NCBI GenBank assembly: GCA_023105745.1
Contig: JALGQZ010000007.1
Coordinates: forward strand, 53,301,569-53,365,568
Origin: Austropuccinia psidii
Lineage: Eukaryota; Basidiomycota; Pucciniomycetes; Pucciniales; Sphaerophragmiaceae
Reading direction: 5' to 3'
Length of the DNA: 64,000 nucleotides
Both the position numbers and the translations under genes were made by a program. A model generated the notes under the pieces. The model was not told where the DNA came from. It ran no database searches and saw only the letters and a list, made by a program, of their open reading frames with translations. Below, one piece after another: positions 24,204 to 33,051 of the stretch. Every line of letters begins with the position of its first letter. The stretch's first letter is position 1.

Positions 24204-24673
24204 AATTATCCTTAAAACAGCTTAAGATAGTAATTTTACATCAAAAAACTTACTATTGGCCATTTCCTTAGCTTGTTGGAGCATATTACTAATGTCCAAA
24301 TTAACTATTTCTGAAGATATTGGTTCTGGTTGATCATTCTGAGCTATAAAAACCATACTATTATGTTCAGAATTGACAGTACTTTCAGGGATAATACTTG
24401 TAACTGTTGATGATGTTTCAATATTTTCTTGTCTTACCACATTGTCAGACACTAAAATTAATGCAAAAGGCAATTAATTAAATAAAAAAGGTTTTTCAAA
24501 AGAGAAATAAAAAATAAAGCCTCACTGCTAATATGAAATTGTTATGTTTTTTATGAATTTTTTTTGAATTATCAGTATTTTTATGGATTTTTAACTTTTT
24601 TAATATCATGGAAAAAGATTAACAAGGTAAAAAAATTATGTAACAGGTAAAATACCATGGCTGGGCCCCCAAA
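24204..24673 (-). other. Element C leader with a possible spliced leader exon
   Basis: Next to the LTR (24656-24673) the minus strand reads TTTGGGGGCCCAGCCATG, the primer-binding-like block. An open stretch at 24473-24255 encodes VSDNVVRQENIETSSTVTSI onward. It is preceded by ..attttag and followed by gtaagttttt, with ..ttttaag just before the gag ATG, consistent with an exon between two introns. Splicing is inferred only. Confidence 0.4.
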
Positions 24674-26338
24674 TGTAAGGTGGGGATATGTAACTTTGAT
24701 AAAAATCAAGTACTTTTGTTGTCCTCAAAATTTGTATCAGGTACAATCCTATTGAAAATAGTAAAATTTAAAATTTTTAAGAGAAAACACATCAAATTTA
24801 TTGTTTTTGACCTTTATAAGTATAAAACAATGATATTATGAATATTTATTGTTTTACCAACAATAAATATTTGCGCAAAAATACTCTACAGGAGATATTC
24901 AAGCCTACAAAAGAAATTTCTTCAAGAGCAATTTCAATTGTAATTGATTGAGAAAAAAAATGAAGGAAATTAATATAAGAAAAAAGTATTTAAAAACATT
25001 ATTCAAGAGAAAACACACCCAAAAGTGACCATAGTGAATTGGGAAACAAAGTCATAAAGTTAATGGTGATTAAAGATGATTTAATTCTCTTATGGGGTGG
25101 TTCAACGGTAAAAATAATTTAGGAAAGATAGTTGGAATACTGTATTGATTGGTTTAGCAGTGTTTCAGCTAATTATAAAAGGAAAAGATTCTAACATGAA
25201 GAGAAAAGTGGGGAAAAGAATACATTCTTTCATAGCCACCAATTTTCTTACTCCAAAGGTAAAGTTTACTCTTGTCAGTCATGGAAAAGACTCTGGCAAC
25301 AGAAAAGAAAATTATGGCCCTGTTGAGACCTGATTTAGACCAAAAAAGGCTGGTTTTAGCCATTTTTTGGTATTTCCCCCCATTTTAGACCCTTAAATCA
25401 ACCATTGCTATAGTAATACCTGTTTTCAAGCCTTCAAAACATGTCAGAATGTGTGTAAGAGATGTGGTAACCAGTCAAATCTGTTTTTACTAAGATTGGT
25501 TTAATTCAAGAATAGTTTTGACCTCTTGGAAACAGTCAAAACTTCCCTTGTTGGTATCAAAACCTCAGCTTCACTTGAGTCATTTGGGGTAGTCTGGCTC
25601 CCTTGGAGCCAAGATTCCGTTTCCCCCCAGAATCAATTGTTCCAATTTATTTTTTCTTTAATTCCTCATCATGCATTATACTTAGAATTTACATATGTAA
25701 TTCAATTGAGATTTTACAGTATAATAATTGATACCTCATATGTAAATCAAAGTTCACTTATGTAATATACACACATATTTTGACATTTCAATTGAAATTA
25801 CATCAATTCCTCATAGCTTCTAAATTACACACCACACCTCAATTTTAACAAAAAAATTGATGGCTAAAACCTTATGTGGTGTGAATTAAATTGAGGTTTT
25901 GATGATTTTCAATTTTTATACAGAAAATTCTAAAAAATTAATTTAAGCTTATTTAGAGTTGAGTTACAGAAATTTTACCCATAGGTGACCCCACCTTATT
26001 TTTTGTGAGGAATTCAATGGTGGAATATTTTTCATATGTTTATTTTTTGGATAAAAATCTATAATAGCCTTTATTTAACTTTTGTCCAAAAATATTTTAA
26101 TTTTAATATTTTTGATGAAAATTCATTTTTACTCAATTTTTTCAAGTCAAAAGGTGTTTTCACAATTTTAAATTTCAAATCAATTTTATTTTTAAATTAT
26201 AATTAAAATTTTGATTTTATATTTATATTTTAAGTTTTTGTTCTTTATGTTATAAATAAATAAATTTATTTCTATTTATATATAATTTTTTATTCTTTTT
26301 GGTCTTATGGGTACATAAAAATAACTCCAAAGCTCACA
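24674..26338 (-). repeat. LTR-C, 5' LTR of element C
   Basis: It begins TGTAAGGTGGGG and ends CCAAAGCTCACA in plus orientation (1665 bp); reversed it starts TGTGAGCTTTGGAG, like the starts of LTR-A and LTR-D. Its left 310 bp match the left LTR-C fragment. The rest is AT-rich and without genes. Confidence 0.75.
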
Positions 26339-27773
26339 ATAGTACAAACTGGTGGGAAGAACTTGGGTGCTGAAGAAAAAGAGAAACAAAACAAAAGAAT
26401 TCCTTGAAAATAAGGCTTGACTCTGTTTCCAGGGTTTCCATCAAACACCTAGTGTGGATTTCTCAAAAACTTTTGCTCCTACAGGGAGGCTAAATTCATT
26501 AAGAAGTCTAATATACCTTTAAGAAAGTAGGTATTGTCAATTCAAACAGTTGGACATAAAGAGTGCATTCTTCAATTGACCCTTGGAAGAAGATGTGTAT
26601 CTATCCATTCTACAGGTACTGGACAGAGAAAAACTAAACACATTTTTAAGATTAAAAAAGGAAATTGACAGAATCTAGCAGGAACCTTTGTCCTGGTAAT
26701 TTTTGCTTTCTTCCTCGCTCCAAAAATATAGTTTCAAGGTTTCAAAGGACGACTTGTGTGCCTTTTATTATCTAGGTAAAAATTCAATGTGGCTGTTTCT
26801 TCATATTGACAATATTGGGATATTTGGAGAGGACCTAATGGACTTCAAAAAGGAAATCAAGCTTTAATTCTACAAAAAAATTCTTGGAAAGGAATATTTT
26901 ATTCTAGGAATCAAGGGATCTTGATCAACCTTTTACAAATACATTACATTGCATCACTCCTGGAACTATTGTTATGAGCTCTTTCTGACCAGTAGGAACA
27001 CTGTTCATTTGCAACACACAATTCAAACGTCCTGCTGAAGATGAGAAACAGGCTTTCCAGGCTCTTGATATCAACTTTTGAAGTGCAGTTAGAAGCCTGG
27101 TTTATCTCAGTACTGCAACTAGACCGGATATGACATATCTGGTCAGTGCATTGTCTCATTTCCTCAAACGTCGTGGTATGGCCTAATGAAAACCTTTTCT
27201 TCATCTTCTTTAATACATAAAAGGGACACTCTAAACATACCTGATCTACTAAAGACACAGAAAGAGAATAAAAACTGCTTACTCTGAGAAGAGTGGGTTA
27301 ATTGTTGTGTCTCCAGAATATTTGTCACTGGATACCTGATCTTAATTCATGAGAACCTTTTCATGTAGAAAACAAGAAAACAGCCTACTGTTTCCTTGTC
27401 TTCAGCTGAAGCTGAAGACAAGGCACTTACTGATCTTGCAAGTGAGCTTATGTGGTTTCAGAAGTCATGTTTAGAAGTTGAAATTCTCTCTTATCAGGCT
27501 GCCATTAATTTGCATGAGGAAAATCAATGATGTATTTACATAGCTAACACTGCCTGTGACACAAACACAAGAAGAATGAAACAAATAAAAATTCAACTTA
27601 ATTTCATCAATGAAGGTATTTCAAACTAAATAATTGCACTTACCTATACACCCACCATCAATATGTTGGCCAATTTTCTAACCAAAGCTGTATATCAACC
27701 AGTGATGCAGTGGGTCATGATGAGGTGGAAACTGCTACAGACTGAAGACAGGGGTTGTGTTAAAGGAGAATAA
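26339..27773 (+). pseudogene. copia reverse transcriptase and RNase H remnant
   Basis: RT motifs in order: KLVGRTWVLKKKRNK (about 26347), FHQTPSVDFSKTFAPTGRLN, QLDIKSAFFN, LEEDVYLSI, LRLKKEIDRI. The active site FLHIDNIGIFGED at about 26796-26834 has IDN instead of VDD, so the second catalytic Asp is lost (HIDN codons 26802-26813). A region at 26940-27260 is heavily broken. RNase H follows with VTGYLILIHENL, KTRKQPTVSLSSAEAEDKAL and SELMWFQ, then NTNTRRMKQIKIQL and TPTINMLANFLTKAV. The reading ends CVKGE at the stop near 27773, where the LTR begins. Many stops confirm it is dead. Confidence 0.9.
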
Positions 27774-28370
27774 ATTTCAGTCTTTGAGAAGGATATCCCC
27801 TCATTGTGCCTAGTATTATCCCTATCTCAGTTAAAAACAATGGCATTACAAAAATCATGTGTGAGATACTCTTTCTCATGATAACAACTCCTTTAACTTA
27901 TAAGGATGCCTCTCCAACCTGAAAGATTGAAGGGAATGTGTTCTTCTTTATCCTTTTGGAATTTATCCAGTATTCAGTAACTGTTCCAATATACACTAAT
28001 AATCTCCATGAAGATTGATTGTTGTTTGTCTCTCATTAAAGAAAACTTGCACATTTACACCTTTTTATCAGTTTTTTGTTTGCTCTCTTAACTAGTAACA
28101 CGTTTACTTCAAGATGAGTAAGAAAAATGTTGTTTTTTCAAGTAGGTCATCACAAACACTTGGCAAATATATGGAAATAGATAGTACACCAACCACTTTG
28201 TCTATAATCATTTTGGAAGATACTTATGCTCATTAGGACCTATTTTACTACATAGTCCAGTGGTATACTTTGCTTTTCACCTTCAGGTACATGTCTTTTC
28301 ATTTGTATCACAATGTATTCATTATTAATTTTTAACATAAAAACTTCAGTTTAATTATCAAATTTAAACC
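27758..28370 (+). repeat. 3' LTR of the copia element
   Basis: It probably starts TGTTAAAGG at 27758 after the purine-rich gaagacagggg, overlapping the RNase H stop. From about 28033 to 28370 it aligns with the 5' LTR. The right edge (tttaaa|ccaattgg) meets minus-strand LINE endonuclease sequence. The start is inferred, since the 5' copy lacks that part. Confidence 0.65.
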
Positions 28371-28777
28371 AATTGGGGACTATATCAAAAGGCTATGATT
28401 TCCCATGAGCCATAGGAGTTCAGCCAATTTCTGGTGAGGCTGTAAATAATGTGAAGTGCTCCAAAGTTTTGCAGAAAAGTTTGAATTCAGCCCTAAAATA
28501 GTCAGTGGGTTGCAAACCATTCTTCTAGGGTGGGGATCCCTTGAAAAGAGCTTGTCGAGGTATATACCAATAAGAGTATTAAGGAAGGAGATGATGTTTC
28601 TGTTATATTAAGTGTGATTTTGAAAGGGGTGATGAGCATTATGACACCTTCTTTGGGTTAAGGTGGAAAAAAATACCATTTGTTAATATAAATACAACTT
28701 TGAGCACATTTTTCATAGTTTTCAGTCACATAGCCTACCACAGTAGCAATGTGCCAACCCAGATGAGTGAGAGGCAT
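28371..28777 (-). pseudogene. LINE ORF2 endonuclease fragment (Tad1-like), left of element A
   Basis: Read on the minus strand from 28777, it continues the frame entering from 39163: HLGWHIATVVGYVTENYEKC, then CIYINKWYFF. Later pieces read LNITETSSPSLILLLVYTST and FQGIPTLEEWFATH, then LTILGLNSNLSAKLWS and MGNHSLLI. These follow the apurinic/apyrimidinic-type endonuclease layout of fungal LINEs, where the second block is usually ..(M/L)D.N. Here the Asp reads Asn. Stops and frame changes are frequent. It ends at the copia LTR; the rest of ORF2, including its RT, is absent from the window. Confidence 0.65.
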
Positions 28778-30702
28778 TGTGAGCCTTGAGGTATATTTTA
28801 CATACCCAAATAGGCCAAAATTATCTTAAAAAGAAATTTTGAATTATGCAAAACTCATAAGTCATGCATATATCCAAAATTCATCATTTTCAATTTCAGA
28901 AAAGATGAATAACTTTTTATTGAGTAAGTAAATCCATGGATTTAAGACCAGATTTGGATTCTACACAAAATTTCACCTAGGGTAGACCCATAGAGTGAAT
29001 AAGCTCAATTTAAGTATTTGAGGTGGTAAAATGGAAAATACTTCAATACCACATCATTAATACCACATAAAAGATCCGTGAAAATTTTTGTTTTTCTTGA
29101 TTTTTAGCCAAAATAATGGGAAAGTGAGAAATCCCATGTTACATATACACTAAGAATAGTGTTATGCATGTTTTGAGCACTTAATATCATGGTATTCTTA
29201 CATGGACTTTTGGTACACCCATAGTGGATATCTCACTTTAAGCTTAAATTACTATTTTGACATAAAAAATAAGCAAGGGGGACAAAAGACATCAAAGAGA
29301 GCCAGGGTACCCAACTTCTGAGGCCTCAGAGGCGTGGATAGCTCCAGAGCATGGATCCATGGCTCATCTTGGCCCAATTGGTAAACTAAAACTCTTTGGG
29401 AACTTGGTTACCAAGTTACACCTACTGTAATCATAAGAAAAATAGCAAATAACCTGCTATTTTGACGTGCCAAGGAGGTAATAAGCTACTTAGGCTCCTG
29501 TAACCACGTCAATTCTTGATGAATTTCCATGACTAGACCCTAAAAGAGTAATTAAACCCTTTTGGGATCCATATTCATTGATTTACCTCATAGCAACCAG
29601 CAAAATACTGCTATTTGCAATTCTACGTAGAAATGAGGTAAAAACTTCAAAAATTCATTAAAAATACAATTCTTAATGAATCTTCCTGAAACTTTCAGGA
29701 CCAATGAAGAACTGTATTATCTATGGTACAACCAAAAAGAATTATGGTTTTACTAGTAAAATTCAAAGTTTTACTTACAGTCCATTTTTGACCATTCTAC
29801 GCGAAACACTGAATCTTCAAAAATTCACAGTAATTACAACCTGTGATGAAATTGGCAATAACATTGATAACTTTGAGAAATCAATGATCATTTTAGAATA
29901 AAAGAAGATTTACAGATGTTACTCCTTTTATTATTAACCATATTGGGGTTGGTAGTCACGTAAAAGCATCAATTAAGTAATTATGATAATCTTACGTGAC
30001 AACAGATGATGCAATCATTAATACGAAAGGGTTTATTGTTTTCTCACTCACTGGTTTTTCAGTTTGCTCCATGGCACGCCTCTGTGAGCTGTTGTTGACT
30101 TAAAAGAAGCCTCTTCTTGCTGTTCTTTCCGTATCATCATCATCTTATCAATTTATTAAATCATTATTACCAACAAGTAAGTATTAGTTAAAGCTATTCT
30201 TAAGTGTTTTAAATCTTTCAAAATCATCCAGAAAGACGTGAAATCATAGAATCCAACTATATATTGTTGTAATACTGTTATAAATCCTTTTGATCCCTTA
30301 AATCCACAATTCCACGTCAAATTTCTCTACTCTTATCTATCAATAAGTTCTTTGGAGTATTAGTGAGTCATTTATTTTTTAATTCTTAAAGTTTTTCTCT
30401 AGTAATAGTTTTCTTCAAGAATTATATTCATAATTATTCTTGTAAAAGATGATTATATATTAAAATAATTTTATTATTTTAATAAAGAAGTTTTTATTAT
30501 TAAATTCTTCTTGTAATTGATTCTAGTAGACAATTACTGCTCACTGTTATAATCACTAGTAGTGTATAACACGTGAAAGAAATAATTTTATAATTATTTA
30601 ATTGTGGTTATAATAATTTTTTATTATTATATTTCATAAGAACAGACATAGTACTGTTGATTAATAGTAATATTACCATCAGTTTCATAGTCACATCTTA
30701 CA
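28778..30702 (+). repeat. 5' LTR of element A
   Basis: It begins TGTGAGCCTTGAGG and ends CACATCTTACA and is colinear with the 3' LTR over all 1925 bp. It should contain the element promoter; no unambiguous TATA box or start site can be chosen by eye because the LTR is AT-rich. Confidence 0.95.
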
Positions 30703-30822
30703 TTTGGGGGCCTGGCTGTGATTTTATCCATAGACTTGGCTTTAATCATATTCTAGACTTCATTTTTGGGTTCTAAAAAACCACCATACGTACCACATCT
30801 TACATTTGGGGGCCTGGCCGTG
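30692..30822 (+). repeat. Duplicated LTR-end plus primer-binding block in element A
   Basis: The 25-bp string cacatcttacatttgggggc plus ctggc occurs at 30692-30716, where it spans the LTR/leader junction, and again at 30794-30818, a 102-bp offset. The first copy is the real LTR end, because the 3' LTR ends at the equivalent base. The second is a displaced copy in the leader. TTTGGGGGCCTGGC is the likely primer-binding region; the tRNA was not identified. Confidence 0.8.
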
Positions 30823-31389
30823 TTTTTTGAACCTTGTACCCTTAATTAATATATTTTTAAGCTCTAAAATATATTAATTGAATATTTTTTTCTTTCATTT
30901 TAAAGTCAAAATAATTCTTATTTTTGAAATTGTTTTGGAAATCTTTTTCATTGAGGAATTTGGTTTAATTTTATACTGTTTTACACGTGGCTTTTTCACA
31001 TCCAAAAACTTATAAAATTATTCTTTGAGTTACTCTGAATTAATTTTCATTCAAAATCTTAAATTTTAATTTTTTTTCTTTAAAAAGAATAATTTTTTTA
31101 ATATTAAAAAATAATAAAATTCATAAAAAATCTTTTAAAAAAATATCTTAAAACACAAAAATAATTTCTTTTATCATATTTTTTCTCTTTAAGTGTCTTT
31201 AATCAAATACTGTGCAGCTGGTAACAGACTCAGTAAAAGATACATCAATAGTCCAGAATCTGAAGACAGTATTGAGGTGGAGATTGCTAAAAGAGCCACC
31301 TTATTCAACTCAGAAAAAGCTAAATTACCACCAAAAGGTGTGTATTTTATCTTATATTTTTCACCTTTTATCTTTAAATTGACGTGAAA
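30823..31389 (+). other. Element A leader with possible spliced leader exon
   Basis: Very AT-rich to about 31190, then a coding-like stretch 31193-31339 (MSLIKYCAAGNRLSKRYI, then SEDSIEVEIAKRATLF) preceded by ctctttaag and followed by ggtgtgtatttt, a possible 5' splice site. It lies upstream of the gag ATG at 31390. The layout parallels the leaders of C and D. Splicing is inferred. Confidence 0.4.
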
Positions 31390-33051
31390 ATGGTGCATAC
31401 CAGAAATGGAAGCAACTATTCAGTCCAACCAGATGGATGTGGACAAGGAAGAGGCAAGACCAAATCCAGAAGTGCCAAATCTTCCACAAGAAAGGCACAT
31501 ATGGAGGATGCCAGAGTTGCCCCCCATTCCCCAAGGTCTGTACCAACAGATTTTGACGTAAATTCTGAGCCTGAACTGATTTATGGTAATATTTCCAGGG
31601 CTGAACCACTTTCAGGTGGAAGCAATAGAAATATATCAATGCCAGTACAAAAACTGGTTCAGAGCAGCCAAGGAAGAGGAGTGGGAAATCTGCCCAAGCC
31701 TTTGGCAGGGGGCCATGAACTCCTACTTACACATCAAGAGCTTTCTGGGTCAGGAGAAGACCATAGAACTCTTAGGAGGATGGAGCCCCCTGTCTTGCAA
31801 AGACAAGGTCAAAAAGATAAAGAATTGGTTGAAGAACCAAAGTCTTTTATCCATAGACCAGAAGAAAGAGTGGGAAATGACTCCAGCTTTGGAGACAGAG
31901 GCACCAGTGGCATCTACCAGCTCCAAACCAGCTCCAGAAGCATCCAAGGACAAGCCCAAAGGACCTTAAAAGAAACAGAGAGGTCCCAAGAACCATCAAG
32001 GCAAGGGCAAAGGCAAAGCCAATTGGCACAGACCTTACCCACAAGGGTACAGGATCCCCAAATTGGAGCCTTCAGCCGTGGACAGTGTCTTCAATATGGC
32101 CAGAACTCTTATGGAATTCACAGCCAAGGAGCAGGAAAGCATGAACAGGACTTTTCCACGCAAATAAATGATGTACATAGAAGTATTAGTGTAGAAATTG
32201 GCAAACTTGAGTCAAAGTTGAAGCAAATTACTTTAGACATCAATGATTTAAAGAAAAATGACAAGCAACATTCTGATTGGCATCAATTGACAACTGTCAC
32301 CCTTGAGTCAATTAGCAATGCTTGTGAAAGAATTGAGAAACAATGTCAAAATAATGACACAGAGGATCCTTCCATTTTTAAAGTAAATGATAGACTTAAA
32401 ACTCTTGAAGACCATGTCTTACAAATAGTTAAGAACACCAATCAATTTGCTATACATTTAGCAAAAAGTGACAGTGAGAGGCAGAAATTGAAGAATGATA
32501 TAATTGCAAGTGTGGAGCAAATTCATAAGAATCATGAACCACATATGCCAAGACATTCTACACCTTTGACTGAAGAAAAACTCTCTGTTAAAGAAAGTCT
32601 GACTCCATTCTTAGGAGAAAATGCCTACTCTTCAAGAGATATTCCAAAAATAGAAGAATGGCCAACATTCTCTGGTGAAGGAGAATACAACCATATTGAA
32701 TTCATCAGGACTATTGATATGTTGCAAGAAGACTTTAATATACCTGATGAAATCATAGTGGGAAAACTACACTGTTTGTTTACCAGAACTGCAAAGAAAT
32801 GGTATTACAAAATGAGGATTGATCATGGTAAACATGACTGGTCTTGGTGGAAATCTGAAGTGATTACCAAATGGGCCAATAATTCTTGGAGGTTTAAAAT
32901 GGAGAATGCTTTTGAAAGTGCCATTTTTAACTCAGAAAAAGACAAACCACTTACTTGGTTCTTCAAACAAAAAGACAGATTATCTGCTTTACACCCAGAT
33001 ATGTCTGACACTATGATTAATATGAAAATATTAAGAAAGTGTGGAGGATAA
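31390..33051 (+). pseudogene. Element A Gag, ended by a nonsense codon
   Basis: Gag forms the particle and binds element RNA. I chose the ATG at 31390 (MVHTRNGSNYSVQPDGCGQG); the frame also extends two codons to a GTG at 31384. Residues 1-250 are Ser/Gln/Arg-rich and probably disordered. A coiled-coil part follows (about 260-360), then the capsid domain from about residue 420 (IEEWPTFSGEGEYNHIEF, KKWYYKMRIDHGKHDW, SWWKSEVITKWANN). The frame stops at TAA 33049-33051 (KCGG, stop, LEHA). The D' copy has GEL at the same place, so this is a Glu codon turned to stop. The same frame continues into the zinc knuckle and pol. A second ORF overlaps at 31583-32167. Confidence 0.9.
31583..32167 (+). pseudogene. 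Alternative-frame ORF overlapping element A gag (ovl)
   Basis: In the +1 frame relative to gag, an ATG at 31583 (two codons after a stop) opens MVIFPGLNHFQVEAIEIYQC, then WFRAAKEEEWEICPSLWQ and KDKVKKIKNWLKNQSLLS. A TAA at 31967-31969 interrupts it. The frame then runs on as KKQRGPKNHQGKGKGKANW, YPQGYRIPKLEPSAVDSVF and NMARTLMEFTAKEQ to a TAA at 32165. Without the one stop it would be about 193 residues, Lys-rich in the C-terminal half. The same motifs are seen in element D (RIPRIQNDSMENFFNMARTL, about 54320) and partly in C. Function is unknown. Conservation across diverged families argues that it is a real second product rather than chance. Confidence 0.6.

Larger units (their letters stand above)
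21918..26338 (-). mobile_element. Internally deleted gypsy element C in copia
   Basis: The left (3') LTR starts near 21918, is interrupted by a solo LTR-B, and resumes at 23377. It aligns with the right (5') LTR from 24674 (shared gtcctcaaaatttgta, aagtataaaacaat). The left LTR stops at about 23640 and passes straight into gag, so most of that LTR and all of pol are deleted. Gag fragment (23627-24203) and leader (24204-24673) follow. Flanks are atatc on the left and atagt on the right, sharing only 3 of 5 bases, so the TSD is doubtful. Copia RT resumes immediately on the right, which confirms insertion. Confidence 0.75.
4448..28370 (+). mobile_element. Ty1/copia retrotransposon, split by four LTR-element insertions
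   Basis: Similar terminal blocks at 4448-4782 and about 28033-28370 are the LTRs. Between them, once four inserted elements are set aside, copia domains occur in canonical order on the plus strand: gag with CCHC knuckle (4803-5541), protease (about 5640-5860), GAG-pre-integrase (about 5890-6111), integrase (6624-7734), RT (21831-21917 joined to 26344 onward) and RNase H (to 27773). The inserts are 6112-6623, 7740-9620, 9656-21830 and 21918-26338. Every domain carries stops, so the element is dead. The copia order (integrase before RT) excludes gypsy. The right end abuts LINE endonuclease sequence; the left end is truncated. Confidence 0.85.

Noticed and set aside
25145..25333. 62-codon ORFs on both strands in 25145-25363
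   Set aside because: They lie within LTR-C and have no protein-like conservation.
29704..29901. 65-codon ORF, repeated almost identically at 38159-38356
   Set aside because: Both lie inside the two LTRs of element A, so identity reflects LTR duplication; no domain, and I saw no matching open frame in the older solo LTR-A copies.
31193..31387. A CRISPR, riboswitch or bacterial operon reading of the repeated segments
   Set aside because: The introns, LTR retrotransposons and Tad LINE show a eukaryotic fungal genome; the repeats are LTRs with TSDs, not short spaced repeats.
33049..33051. Programmed stop-codon readthrough between gag and pol in element A
   Set aside because: Related copies carry Glu at the same codon and the stop precedes the zinc knuckle, so a random nonsense mutation is simpler.
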